The notes beneath the pieces are model-generated. The model saw nothing but the letters and a program-made list of their open reading frames with translations, did no database searches and had not been told where the DNA came from. A stretch of 64,000 bases of DNA, from NCBI GenBank assembly GCA_020086605.1, contig JACBWW010000016.1, positions 12,368,091 through 12,432,090 of the forward strand, given 5' to 3'. Every line of letters begins with the position of its first letter. Positions within the stretch are counted from its first letter, which is position 1. Made by a program: the position numbers and the translations under genes. This document shows, piece after piece, positions 41,301 to 56,300 of the stretch. This DNA comes from Lanius collurio. Lineage: Eukaryota; Chordata; Aves; Passeriformes; Laniidae.

Positions 41301-44300
41301 TTTATGTTTCTGATGACATGGTGTACAAGTCTGTGGATTTCTGTACAAAATGAATGTTGACAATTGTTCTGAGCTTGAAGAGGTACTTTAGATATGTGCA
41401 AGAATCCAAAGAGCTACGTCTTATTACAGGCATGCATTCTGGAAAGAGGATCTACATGCTCAATCTGGTATTAAGATAGATTTGCAGGGACCTCATTACA
41501 AATATGGGGATTTTGTGAGCTCGTGCTTTAACAGCAGTGGATTCATTTAAACAAGAAAAAAAACCAAAACAGTCCACCCTAGCAGTACACTTAGTCCACA
41601 TTCTTACAGAGATTCTTTTCCTTGAAGTTTTGTTTTCAGTTCTTTAATATGGGGTCAATTAATTCAAGTTTAACATCTCAGTCACATTTTTCTCTTTTTC
41701 CAGAAGTCTGTCTTTTCCCAGCAACTGTCAGAGAGCATCTATCTCGTTGCCTGTATGCACACTGACTTGATCTATTCTACCTATACATTCCTTGCTCACA
41801 AGGCATTCCCAGGCTGGAGGCTGTAACATTTAATTAAACATTAATAGGGTACTAAGCCCAAATTGAGAAACTTCTCTCAATTAGTTTAAAGATGAATTTT
41901 GATTAATTTATGAATAAGACTATATGCCATGGTCTTCTTTTATAACAGGCAAATGGGTTGTGTAGCTTACAGCTGCTTTACTGGTACAATATTGTTTGCA
42001 CTTAGAGCAGAAAGAAAAAATTGGTTATGACCAAAATTTCCTATTTCTTTTTCCCCTAAAATTGATGAAATCAAGCCAGAAAACAATGAAACTAGCTTAT
42101 GCAGGGAGACTTATTTATTTTCCTTGCACTGTGCACACTTCATGCTATGCAGGATTCCTATTCCTGCATCTTTTTTATGGTCCTGATATATTTTTCAATC
42201 ATTTAAACCTTGCCTGCAGTGGAGCCATGTAACCAGAGATTTCCCTGGTTGCATAATGTCCAGTGTGTTCCCACTGAAATACAAGTGCCCATGCAGGCAG
42301 TCCTTGTATCTTTTACCAAAAGAGCATGACTTCTTTCCTGTAATGATTAAGGTGGATATGGCCAATAACATGGATTTAATTAATTTAATTAATATCTATA
42401 TAGAAATCTGGTGAGTGAGGCAGGCAGTAGAACTTATTACTGACTGTCAGTCTGTCAGGTAGGAGAATAATCCAGCTGTAAACCCCATCTTGTAACCATA
42501 AAATCCTACAAATACCGAACTGTTTGCATACTAAAATAGTAACATATTCAGGGTCTAAAAGAAAAAAAATAAAAAAAGAGGTTTTTTTGAGAAGGTCATG
42601 AAGTCTGTCCTCTCTTCAAATTTCAGTGGCTGCCCTGCTGATAGAAGCTATTCTTAAGAGGTCACATGCACTGCCTTGGGTTGCACTCTTCCTTGGAAAA
42701 AAAACCCAGTCAGGACTCAGAAAACTAATAAAACAACTGCAATAGTTAGGAGAGAGAGGTGTTTTCCTCTCATCCTCCTCCATACGTACAAACATGTATA
42801 AACATACACATTTACACATACATATCTATACATAGGGGAGGTACAGGGCCGTGTGTTTATAAATAAGCTTTGCATGTAACAACTATTCCATATTCGCTAG
42901 GAATTTCAGCCTTATTTTTATTTGAACGTTACTAGGAGCTCAGTGTAGGGAAAAAAAGAAATCAAGAATTGCACAGAATCAAGGCATTATTTCCTGCAGT
43001 TTAAATATCACTGAGTTTTGTGTAGATGGAGAAATGCATTCTGGAAATGTCCAGTTTATTTGTGGCCTCTAGAGGGCTCCTGACACTTACACACTGTCAG
43101 GGTTACCCCTGTGTGCAGGAATAAGGAACTAAAATAACAGATATTGTAGAGAAAATGAGAAATTAATTTTAATTTTAGTTCTTTTGGTATAAGATCGGGT
43201 GAGTTTAATCATAGAAAAATTCAGTTAGCATAAGGGGAAAATCAAAGTGATTAGACTTGCTAAGCAATCAGATAAGTCTTACTTTAAGATGCCAGTTTAT
43301 ACCCAGATCTAGCTATTATTTATCATTATTGCTTTTTGTAGTTTCTTTGATCTTTCTTTTTATTCTTCTTTATTAATTGATATTGTGTACTGTAGGATGT
43401 ATGAGGAACATGTGTATGATAAGTGGAATAAGATCTACCTTAAAGCCCCTGCTGGTTGTGATTGAAAATATTTGTTATACCTTGTGTAACTCCTCAGGAA
43501 TGGCTGATCAATATGTCTCCATCACACACAGCCTTCCATGATTAGGACAGCTATCTCTGAGAAAGAGATATGTGTTGAGGCACCTTACTTTTATTCCTTT
43601 GGCAGACAGATACATATCAACATATTCTTAGTGTAACAACAATTGTCAGGGCTCTCCTCAATGCAATATTCTTCCCTAACTTCTCCTTATCTGGTCTAAC
43701 AGCTTGGGGTTGCACAAACATGCTTCTAGTTAGTGGCAGAAATCCCTTCCCTTCCTTGTCTGGAACAGAAGTTTAGGTAGCATCTATTTAGCTATAAAGT
43801 GTATCTTGTGGCAACAGGACGTTCTGGGGCTTTTTCCTGTTACCCTCATAATAAATCTAGGTGCATTATATTAAGACATCAGGAAAATTTAAATTCTTCC
43901 TGAGAGTTTTTCTGTTTCACTTTGACTCAAAGTATTATTATCAGAAATAATATTTTTTTTTTTAATCTGAGCTTTAATTGCAATCCATTAGGCAGAAGAG
44001 GCCATCAGCATAGCTTCTCATAGCTGAGAGTTACTGGAAAGGTGTAGGAAAAAAAGGTGACCACATAAGCCTACTTAGGAGAACAGATGTAATGGAAGAT
44101 ACTGCATTTCTTGTGTCTGACTGATGGTAGATGAAAGATGAAAAATTTTCATTTGTAGTTTCTCATCATGGATCAGTTTCTCTGTCTCCACTTTTTTGCT
44201 TTTTGTCTTGTGTATCCTTAGTAATAGCCCAGGATTAAGTAGCTAATGACACTGAATCCCATGAGCATATGAGGCACCAAGAACCCCCAGCACAGCCTGC

Positions 44301-47300
44301 TGTATTCTTTGGTTTCTGCTCTCTGCAGGATTAAGCACTTTCTTTTTAGAAGTAAAACAGCCAAAGTTCCCTGATGTATTTTTCTACATCATGTTGATCG
44401 TTGTTAAGCTGTAGCTTCAGTTATTGCAAGTATCAGTGAGGAACCTGAACTAATTATAAATGGTATTCTGTATCAATTGATTTATGATTTCAAACCATAA
44501 TTCAATATTTTGGTAGTGCAATTCATACTTAAAACAATTCTCCCCCCACCCCCCCATACTTTATTATGCTGCTCTTCATGTGAGAAAGATTAGAATTACT
44601 GTGCAGTGAATTTAATGAAATATTTAAGCAATTATTCTAAAATTTAGTACAAACTTCCAATATAATTTGGGAGGGTTTATAGCTGTGCAAATCCTGCCTG
44701 AACCTGCCTGAATCAAAGATCTAGTGTGATAGTTAGCTGTTTCTTTGGGATTCAATTCAATTTCTTGGGTGTTCTTGCTTTTTTTTTTTTCTTTAGCCCT
44801 TGTGTTCAATGCCAGAAAGTGCACCTTCCTTAAGGAAACCTAAGAACCACAGCAGTGACAGTAGCTGTGATAGTGGGAGCAGTGTGTCAGATTCAGGAGA
44901 AGAAACTGAAAAGGAAGATCACAATGAAAAAAAAGAGAAAAAAGTTACATATGATCTTGAAGAAAATAAATACAAATCTTTGGAACGATCAGGTAAATTT
45001 AATTATCACTTTTCCAAGTCTGGCACAGACAATGAATCATAAGAAATTCTTCAGTCTTTCAGAATGTATCAACCTTTGCATCTAAGGTTAAGCACTGGTT
45101 TGCTTGTTTCAATTTCTTTAAAGTGGTTTCTAAATTAATAGATATAACATGCTATTTTTTGGTTTTGTGGTGTATTGTCTCCAAGAATTTGATAGTGTAA
45201 TTGCACATGTGTAGTGCTGCTTCTAAAATTTTATTTTTCATAACAGCATTTATTTAGCTGAAAACTGAATTTTAGTCAGGAAACCACACACAGTAGTAAC
45301 ATACTTTTTTACCTAAAGGGAACATGCCCTTTCATAAATCTCATGTGTGTTATAGTGGATTGGAGCCTGTGTGATTAAAGGTGAATATGAGGAAGAAATA
45401 AATGTTCCTATAAGTATGTAAATTCTGTATTATTAGGGGATCTGACATGATTGATTTCTACATATATAGTATTTAGTCAACATACATTGTAGTACAGTGC
45501 ACACACTGATCCTATGTGTTGTTACAAAGACTGAAAAGTGGGCGTTAAGAGAATAATAAGTAATAACATCATTCATTTAATTTGTCTGCAGGTAGAATGA
45601 ACTGCAAACCTTCCAACAAAAATGTAAAGTCTCCATCATATTCGTCCCTTGCATCATCCACAGGCCCCATAAGGCGTTCTGTGAGCTGCCCTCGGTCCAT
45701 ATCCATACTCACTATGCAGTGCCAGGGAGCTGAGCAGCGCCCCCTTTCAGCCAAAGCGTCTCTGCAAATGCAGCGAACATCCTCAGTGAACAGGTCTCAC
45801 TCCTTGAGTCGTAGCCCATCTTCAGCCAGAGTCTCTCAGACACCCACCTTGGGAACTATGAATTCTTCAGGGGTGAGTTAACACAGCAGTTGCATTCAAA
45901 ATGTGTTCCATTTTTCTCTAAAGCTCAATAAATACATTAGTAATTTTTGCAACATCAGAAAGCTTGAGGTACTGTAGTCAAGATTATTTTGACAGACACT
46001 CAAGTGTATAATATCTCTAGACCTGTATGTGACATGGGGTGAGTGCCAGCTGTCATGTGTCAGTGTTCCTGGTGCATCAGTACAGATGTTACATTTTGTG
46101 GAAATGGAAATCTTAAAAGTTTTTGGGAAGGGGAAACCTTTACTCCTAAACAGGCTTTTGAAGATACAAAGGGTCATTACCTCTCTTAAAATTTTTTTTG
46201 TAATTTATTTGGGGGCTGTTGGTTCTGAAATAAGGCTGTACCTACCTTCAAAATCTTTACAGTAACAAAAATACATCCAGATTTCAAACCCAGTGTATAG
46301 TCCAAGGGTAAATACATTGTGCCAGAATAAAACATTGGTAAGTCTTTGTATGACTGTCCATTGAAGAAGAAAGTGAGATTAATTTTCAACCTATAATGCA
46401 CCTATTTTGTATGTGCTATACCACTGTAGTAGAGCTCTACTTCCAAAGTGAACAGCTGAAAATTTATACAGTGCTTGTGGTCTTCAGGATTTGCCACTGC
46501 AGTAACTGACTCAGAAGCCATTTTCTTTTTTTTTAAATGAAGATAAAGTGTCTTTCATTTGAACTCTCTCCTTGAGCAAGCAACTAGCCCTAATAATTAC
46601 TAGACCAGATTAAACCCTTTTAATTATTTAGAATTTGTGTGATTAGTTGTACTTTCACAATGTACTTCTGAACCATGTGTGCTTTTTCATTTTGTTAGCA
46701 GATTGTCTTCCTCTTTGGTATCTCCTTCACAGCCCAGGCATTTCTTCTTTTGTGTTTGTGAACCCCATATTCACTTATCCCTAGGCAGTGTTTGCAGGGG
46801 TCAATCCCCAGCCTCTTTCAGGATTGTACTGTGTGCTGGTGCTGGGGCGTTTCCATTCATGCTTTGATGCCTGACCTATATATTTCATCACCCAAATAAT
46901 TTGTGTGGAGATGGGGCAAAACAAATTGGCACTTTTAACCCGTATTTGCAGCTTCTCTGTATTGTGGTGAGCTTTGATTGTGAGAAATCCTTTTATAATG
47001 CTAATTAACTTGCTTCATAGTGTTTACTATCTCTAATCATCATTTTTATCCGGTAGAACGTTCATTGTCTGTTTTGCCTGTGAGGCTTTGTCTAAATGAT
47101 GAAAAAGGATCCTTTTAAAATTGTGTGCTGACATCTTGTGAAATACTCCTTAACATGGTTTTCCATCTTTAAAGTCAGCTAATAGAATTGGAAAGACATT
47201 AAGATTGTGTCTTCACAACAACGTGTTAAAGGTATTTTTTATCGCATTAGCTATCTCAAGTTTAAAAAGTACCCTTTTATCATCACAATGTACTCTGAGA

Positions 47301-50300
47301 GTTTAATAAGACAGTGCTAGTATAGATTTTTCTATTCACATTAACTTTATATCAAATACAAATTACTGAAAGATTAAAAGCAGTCTCTTACCATCTGACA
47401 TTAAAAATGGGCTACTGGCTTAAATTAACATTAGTAAGAAAGCATACTCCCTTTTTCATTGTGAAAGCTCCACCACAGAAATGATCTTGATGTGCAGAAC
47501 AATTACGATGGGTGATAGAGCTTAGGTCATGCTTCCTAAAAATTATGTGAATAAAATTACTTACAGAATGGATAAGAATTACTCATAATTTAGCACTGTA
47601 TTCTGAATGGAATTCTGTTCATAATTATTTTTGCAACTAAGAATAATATAATATATATTACTGCTAGAATAACATTAAAATTGATATACTGTGACTTACT
47701 AAGAAGAAATCATTTATGCATGATAAAGTGTTAGTTTATCTATCCTTTGGGCAAGAAGAGAGCAGTACACTGCCATTTTTGGAGTCTGCTGAGATCCAAA
47801 TGTTCTAAAAGTAGGGCAAGAACATTTAAAACACTTTCAGTTGGGAATTACAGACATATTCTTATAGGAATTATAAACAAAAGCGGATTTGAAAATATTT
47901 GCTTATTATTTCAGCCACATTAACATGTATCAAATAGTGAAGTATTTTTTTGTGCTTGAAAATATTTATCACTTAAATAAAAATATCCTTTAGTATTGTA
48001 GTTGTTACAAGATACTAAGATTAGAAGTGCCTAAAATTTTTGAATTTTACTCTTGAAAAGCATTAAAATTAAGCCAACTTGGTCTTGCAAATGTGAAAAT
48101 GCAAAAGTATGTGAAAGTAAAAAAAGAGGATCAGAAAAACTTCTAACTAGTGCTTCATGTTTCATGGAAGACCCCCCAGACCCTCCAGAGATGCTCTTCT
48201 GCAGGCACTGTAGTGATTCAGATCAGTGTTGGTGTAAAAAGCACTGATATTTTAAACAAAACTCTGGACAACTGAAGACACTGTCAGACCCCTTAATGAC
48301 TAAAGTAGAAGGAAAGTGTCCTTTTTAATGCTTCCTGAAATCTTGACCCTGTGATATATTGCCAGTTTATGTTAAATTGTTGAAGTGAGGAACTGAAAGG
48401 ATGCTTTTTTATGGCTAATAATATTTTTCATTATGTTGAGTTTAAAGTCAAAGCCTGGGATCTCAATTTCAAATTTATGCTTTAAATTGTGGGCACCATA
48501 AAAAATGGAATATATGTTTGTTTATTCTATTTCAAACAAACTTACATTTTAACTGTTTTTCTTGGATTTCTTGGCAACACTAAGTAATGGTGATGCATTA
48601 ATGTAAGTGATATATATTAGTTCTGTATTAGATAATATGTCTAAGCACTGTAATAATATATTTTATGTCACTCTACTTAGAATTTTTTTTATCAAGCAAA
48701 CATCTTTGCAAAGTGATTTAATGGCACACTTCAAATGTTTTCCTCTGCTTCCTGTTGGCTTTTAGAGTGAGTCTTTGCTGCAACAGAAAACAAAAGAGCA
48801 AGAAATTGCTTTGACTAAAGAGACTCTTCTCCTTATCAATGACTTGAGAATCAAGTTTCCAGGAAAAACAAATGAAGAATCTGAATTAATTATAGAAGAT
48901 GTAAGTATCTACAAATAAGAAAGAAGAACAGTCTAGACACTGTTTAGGCTACTGAAATGAAGGAAAGTAAAAAGCTTGATCTATGATTCATTAGTTCCTG
49001 TGGCTCTAAAATTTCCAGAACTCAGGATAACTCAAAAGATTTTGAAAGCTTGGAGCTTTGCATACTTTCTAACCTTAAAAGAGCAGCACTGAAAACATTC
49101 CTATGTCCTTATAAAATATATGAGAAATAAGCAGGAGGGTTAGGAAAATTCAGTTTTTCATTGTAGAGGAAGTTCAAACTTCTAAGTAAGCTGAGAAGAA
49201 TGTTACAATTCATATTTCATCTGATGTTGTTAAAACAGATCCTGACCTGTTTAACTTGCTTGCAAGCAGGCATTCTAGAGAACTCAGAATGGTATGCTGC
49301 AGGCAGAATGGAGCTTTGAGGGTCATAAAGAACACCAGTCACACACTTTTTGGCTCTTGTAGTCTACCAAGTTAGCCTTTCTCACATCCACCATTGTCCT
49401 GAGCCTTGTAGTTTGGTATCAAAGACATGTGAAACAATGCCTAACTAAACTGACCAACTAAAGGTCAATTAAACCCCAATGCTTAATATTAATATATGTA
49501 AGCAGAAATTACATGCTATCTGAATACCTTGTTAGTATTTAATGCAAAGAAGCTAACAGGGTGGAAAAGAAAAAAAATGAAGATAGAAGATCACTTATCA
49601 GTTTAGAAGAAAAGTGAAAGGATTCAAAATAACACCCATGTTCTGATGTAGTGAGCACAGTCCATGGTGTGTTAAAATTTACCTGATTTATTATCTGGCC
49701 AGAAATGTCCTGAGCTCTGTGAGGTTTCAGAATGTTGATTATGTCTCTAGTAATCTCTGCAGTTACGTTGGAGTGGACAGGAATTCTGTAATGATGGTTG
49801 ATTTGTGTGAACCAGCAGATCGGACACCTCCGAAGCAGAACGAAACTGCTTCGTTTGATGTTTGTGATGCCCGTGAGCCGTTCTGTGCAGGGGTGCGAGT
49901 GCTCCATCTGGCGGTGCTTCCTCACGGCACCGGCCTGGCCAGACACGCACCTTCCATGGCAGAGCGCTCAAAATTCGTCTGGCCATAGCCAGTTCCTGAC
50001 GGGAAGTAATGCATACAGAGGGAAATGAGTATATTGGTTGCTGGTGAGACAGAACTTGCTGAAAGTCTGGAGTAGAATAAGATAAAAAACAAAATGAGAA
50101 TAAAAATGTATGTTCACAGCTTGAGCTATTTTGGTGGCACTTAGATTTTATGAAAGGAGAGTGTTGGAGTTTATATATGATTATTTATAGAAAGGATGAT
50201 TTTCAGGGATGTCTAATGTCCCTTATGCAGCAAAACCCCTCACTGTTTAAATAGATCAGAGTTATGGGTTATTGAACTTACTACTCTCAAGAAATCTGAG

Positions 50301-53300
50301 TCAGTCAAGACAACTTTCTAACTGCTTTGTAGTGTATGATTGTCAGAATCAGGTAGAAAAGAGGGTAGGATTGAACTAAAGAGTCACACAGATCTTTGCA
50401 AATTTTGTCCCACATAAATTTGCAAATATTTAGCTATTTCTTTTAAAGAACACTTCTCACAGCGGTCTTTAAGATGTTCACATTTTTAAGCATTAGAAGT
50501 GATCGTGAATGAAAGACCAGCTTTCAGTTGTTTTCATGTGTATTTTTTATCTTTTTGTTTTACAATGACTACAGATTATGGATAATTGGAAGTATCATAA
50601 AACAAAAGTGTCATCCTATTGGTTGGTAAAACTGGATTCAGCAAAGCAACGAAAAGTAAGTGACATATTTCATTTTTGTAAAGTCATCTAAAGTAGATGC
50701 ATAGCAGTGTTTCTACTGGTGTTTAGCAGTAGCTGGGAGTGACTTCAGATGCCAAAATACTGGCTATTGACACTAACATATATATGCATTAATTCTATTG
50801 TAGGAAATTATGTTGCTCTATGCTTGGAGAAGAATGTTCTGGATTATAATTTAAAAGTCAATTTCTCAAAAATTAGGCTGCTGGAAGAAAAGCAAACAAA
50901 TAAATGATTAGTGCTTAAATACCTAATTTTAGCAAACATTCTCAGAAGTGTATTCACTGGGCAGATTTGATTGATAAGGGCTACACCAGTCAGCAGTTTC
51001 AGACCAGGCCTATTAAAACTCCATTAGAAGCAGTGATACTGCACTTGGCTGTTTGAGTATTTTACCCACGGTATTAGAACAGATCATGCTGAATAATAAA
51101 TGGGCCTACCAAGCAAAGAATTTTCTCCTTTAAGCATTATTTCAGAAAGCCTCCAACAGAGGGTGGTTCTGCCCTTTATTTGACTGGCAGTCATGTTAAA
51201 CCAAGGGCACATGTACAAAGTCAGGATGATAAGGATTGATGTGCCAGGTTGTTACTCACAAGAACTGCACAATCAGAAGTGTGGACTTTTTGCTCTTCTT
51301 GTGAGGACATCTTTTACAACTTTAAGAGACTTATAATTCCTGAAGCACTGGTGAGCCCTTCATCTTTGCTTGCACTGGAAATGATTTGCCTTTTTTTTTA
51401 AACTGCTTTTAACCTCAATCCCTTCAAGCAATCAGATAGTTATTCTTAGAAGGGTAGTTTATAAAAACGGATTAACTTTGACAATGACATTGCAGCTGAG
51501 GACTGCCAAATGTCTTTTGTTGATTTGAAAGAAGTATGTTTTATATTCCAATGAGGTGGTTGAAGGAGAAGTGGGCAAGGTGGAGAATATTCATGCAAGT
51601 AAAGAATCTGTCTCAAAGGTACCTTTCTCAATTTTGTGAAATACAAAACAGAGTCTCAGTCCCCTTCACTCTTACTTATGGGGAAATTCTAACGGACAAG
51701 AGGAAAATACCTGGGCAATGTACTAGATTTCACAATGTTCATCCCTGACAGCTGTATTTGCTTAACAATTATTCAATACGATGTAGAAAAATTAAACTTA
51801 CACTCATATTCTTAGTGTGTAATATTCTGTCATTACAGCGTGAGTACAGGAAGCATTCAGAAGCAAGCTGAGAGTAAACCAATTAAATCAATTCATGTTT
51901 AAAAGAAATTTAACCTCTAAGACTTTCAAGAAAAAGAAGTTTTTGTATGGGAGGAGTTATGACTCCTTCATGTTGCATCACTTTACATAATTTCTTTAAA
52001 AATGTTTTGATGGTTACCAGAGGGTTTTGAATATGCTCTTTCATAACATCTTGTTCTGTTACACCTAGATAATTTGTTTTGTTAAGGTAAATGATGTAAA
52101 TTAAACAGAAAGATGAAGGCAAGCTAGGAAAATTAACTTAGAAAAATGAAGATTTAGGTTTCATGAAGTTCCAGCCCTTGTGTAGTGCCTTGTCTCTTTT
52201 CTTAAATGGATGATTTTTTTTGCCGTATTTGCAAATTAAGGACAATTAACTGGCACATTTCCTGCTCTGGCATATTGGCAACATCAGCATAGTAAAAACA
52301 GAAAGAAAGACTTTTTTCCAGAATACCTGGCAGCCTGTGGCTTGCTCTTATTTCTTAGTTTTCTTCTTCCAGGTACTAAAGTAAAAGAAAAAGCTCTACG
52401 GTGGCATTGTTGTTGTTAGCTTATGTCTATACAGGGTGGAATCGTTCTCTTCCACGCAGGGAGATACTATTAGTGTAACATTGCAGAGAAATGTATGGCT
52501 GAGCCTTATGTGACTGAGGAACTAATGTGCTTCTGATGGATGTTTATGACCACAGACACCAGCCATGTGTGTGGGGAAGCCTTGGACAGTGAGACACCAG
52601 GAAAAGTGCTTGCAAAGCATGAAGACAAAAGGCTAATGCTGCTAAGGAAGTGTCTGAAAGTCTAGGCCTGTTCTATAGGCATGGGGCAGTCTAAAACCTG
52701 GGTTTAGCTCCTGCTGTCACTAGAAGAGATAAGCACCCTTAGGTTTTAGTATCTTTCTATCTCACTCTTTGGGAGGAGGAGGCCATGGGTGTGGGTTTTA
52801 GTGCATTAGACACCTGCATTCATAAATATTTTCAACAGGGGACAGTATTGTATTTTCTCTGGGTTACTATGTGCAGGGAATTAGTGCAAAACCTGTGCAT
52901 GCAGACTAATCCCAGGTCTTTGAAAAGATGGAAATAACATATTAAATAACATTTTAAATAACATGGAAAAAACATATTTTATCAAGGCTCTCATTATTAG
53001 ATATCTATAGATTTTCTGCTCATTAGGCATACTACACAGCTTCCTTGTGCTATTGCAAGCATTTTGTTTATTTAAGCGGTGTTTCCTTCCTTGCCAGAAT
53101 ATTTATAAACAGCAGTTTGTTATGCAGCACCTAAAAATTGCAATTCCGCACTGTGCTTCCACACTTTACTGTTCTACTCTTCTACTACTGTTTCACCTGT
53201 TGAGGGCCATGATTCACCATGTGAGTCAGTTTGTCATACATATCTGAAGGTTTCCTGGGGAAGAATTGTAACTTTGAATTTAGAAAATCTTGTACCAAAT

Positions 53301-56300
53301 CAGCAAGTACCTTCATCTGCTTACCACCCACTCAAGTCTGATTGGTTTTTGGAAGATGCTGTTAAGCAAAATAGGCAGAGAGGGTGTTTCCTTCAAAGGA
53401 AATTTCATTGATTTAACTGACTTTTTTATTAATAGGTTATATACACTGTAGGTTTTTTTGTAGGACAGATTTTACAGATTTTCTATTTAGACGGCCAATA
53501 TGGGACCTAAATACTACTTTGGTCACAAAAATATTCCCAGACTAATTGGTAGTGTCTAAACAGACAGAATCCAAGATACTCTGGAGCCTGATTCTCTGCA
53601 GTGATTATGCAGGGAACAGAGAGGACTGACTTAAGAAATGCCCAGATATTTAAGAGCAGGCATGGTGAACCCCACCCTCCTTCCGTGCCCCAGTTCAGTG
53701 CACAGATATATCCATGAGGGCTCTGAAGAGTTGGATGAGCAGCTGTCTAGCACTATGCTGAATGCAGCTGAGCCTTTATGCACTTGCATTTAAATGTAGT
53801 CTGGATATACTAAATCCACAGTGTGTCTATAAATGTTCCTGTTTTAGACATCTTGCTGATGATTTTCTTACTTACTGATTTCACTACATTGTCTCCTTCC
53901 AGGTACTCTAATATGGTTTGATCCTGGGTAACACTGAGCTTAAACAAACATTAAACCAAGGCCATTTGTAGTTTTTCAGGACATTTTAGTTCTTTATAAA
54001 ATAGATGGTATTTTACAAGGGAATGGGAAAAGAAGATATACAATACTTGGGTTGTTTATTAAGTTGCTTCTAGTCTGTAATTGTGTCTATTTTGTTTCTT
54101 TTTATTCCTATGATTTAAATGAGCTAGTATTGAACAGACTGAAAAAATAGAAAAGAACTTTTCTGTAATAAAATAAAATATAATATTTTAATTAGACTTT
54201 GCAAAATGTTATTGACAGAAAGAACATATAATAAAAGTTAGCTGATGAACGCACAGAAAGGATCCACAGACCTCTGTAGGAATGTATAGATATGCAGTCA
54301 TATGTATAGGTACAGCTGTTGTATGTGTGCAAGGGCATCCGCCATCAGTTGGGTTTTGGTTTTGCAATGTCTTTAATTCACTTGGAATGCTCTTTCCTAG
54401 GTTTTGGATATAGTCAGGACAAGTGTCCGTGCAGTTCTACAGCATGTCTGGAAAGCTCCAGACATTGAAAATTTACATCTCTACCGTCTTTTTAACCGTG
54501 TTTTTAATCGCTTACTTTGGAGCCATGGTCAAGGCCTATGGAACTGTTTCTGTAATTCAGGGTAAGCTGATTTTTCTTTTCTTCGTAACTTCATAATTGC
54601 AATCAATGTTGGCATACTTTTTTGCTTTTTTCTTTCACAAGAAGGCTGTAATACATTGAGCTTGTTTTAAAAGCAGCTTAAGATATATAGTAGAATTAAA
54701 TCTAGCAATCAAGGCCAACCATTTTAGAAATGGAATCAAACATTTAGTAATGTATTTACAAATAAAATAATGTAAGGAAAAAAATCTAATATTCAAAATA
54801 TTTGAGCCTTAAGTCGACTCATTTACTGCATGGGGCATGATTTTAAGGCCAAACAACTGTGTCAAGCATGGATTTACCAACAATAGGAATCATTGTCATA
54901 TCTAATAGTGCTCCAGACTCAGAAGGGAAGATTTTGGTCATAAGTGCAGCTGATGTCTCACACCAAATGCAATGTCACTTCTGTGATTTACAGTAAACAG
55001 TTCAAATTTCTGTGCCTGATTACATTCACTGTTTTCCATACTGGTAGAAAGTTAAATATATGTGGAATATAAAATGTCCACCCAGAGGTAAGCATGTGTT
55101 TTTGGTTTGGGTAACAAACACAAATTTGTTATGGGGAAGAAAAGACCTGGACATATAAGTAAGTTCAATAACCTGCACTTCAGAATCTACATTCCTGAAA
55201 TCAAAGGCATTGGTAGAAATATAGATTTGGGGGATCATATCAGAGGTATAAAACAATTCCTCCCACCCACCAATTTTAGTTCTTTATAAAATAGAATATA
55301 GAATAATCAAATAAGAATACAAATTTTAAAATATGGAATATATTGCATACAAAAAAAGGACATTTTCTCTGTTAGTATATAAAATGTATAAAGAATGGGA
55401 GGGGGTTTCATTAGCTTACATAAAATGTTTTAAGGGATGTATTGAAAATGAATCACAACAATTAGTGTGCTGCTGGATATTGTATGTACAAAGGAATCAA
55501 GTCAATAGGTTGTTCACATATGGTCATTTGTCATACATAAAGGACTCGCACAATACCCTTGTTAATTGTTGCCCTACAAAATGGATAAGAAGAAGAAGAG
55601 GTATCTGAGGGGTCCAAAAGATCAACAGGTCTTTTCCTGTCATCTTCTTGTTGCTGAAGGCTTATTGTTGTGCAAGCTGTTAGGAGTCTTTACAGTTTTT
55701 TCTTTTCTTCAAGCTAGCAGAGTTTATGTGAAGTCTTGAGTACAAGCTCAATTCTTTTGTTGTCATAAAGTACTGTAAGTGGAGCTATTCTTTGACAAAG
55801 ATTCAATTCCTTGTAAGAGGAGTTGTTATGTAAAAGATTCTAAAACCACTGTAAAAGTAATACATAAATATCCAGTATGTGTAGTGATCACTCTGCATGC
55901 AATGTACTTAATATGGAATTCATGGAAGAAAACAAAAGGGCTGTTTGCACCTTGCCTGTATGTTGCAAGCCTCCTTTTTGCCATATAACACGACTGAGAA
56001 CTCATGACAGCACCTCTGTTGCAGAGGGGCCAGCTTCTCATCACTTCCCCACATGTTCATTGTGCCATTTTAAGGAAGAGATTGGAATGAACTTAGTGCA
56101 TGTGTAGAATTTGGAGAAACATGTTGGGAAAGGGGTATTAATGTGCTGATTCAGAAACAACATTACTATATGGAAATATATTAAGGAGTGTAGTATGTTC
56201 ACTATTCGTATGATACATGTCTTGGGAGAGGAGTGGAGCTGATGAACTTAAGGTTTCCTCTTGCTGCTTAGATCTCTGCTAGGTATGTGCTATTTTAGTG

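Noticed and set aside
55107..56107. Cluster of 60-91 codon frames on both strands
   Set aside because: No family resemblance or splice context; ordinary intron sequence of the exon 18-19 intron.
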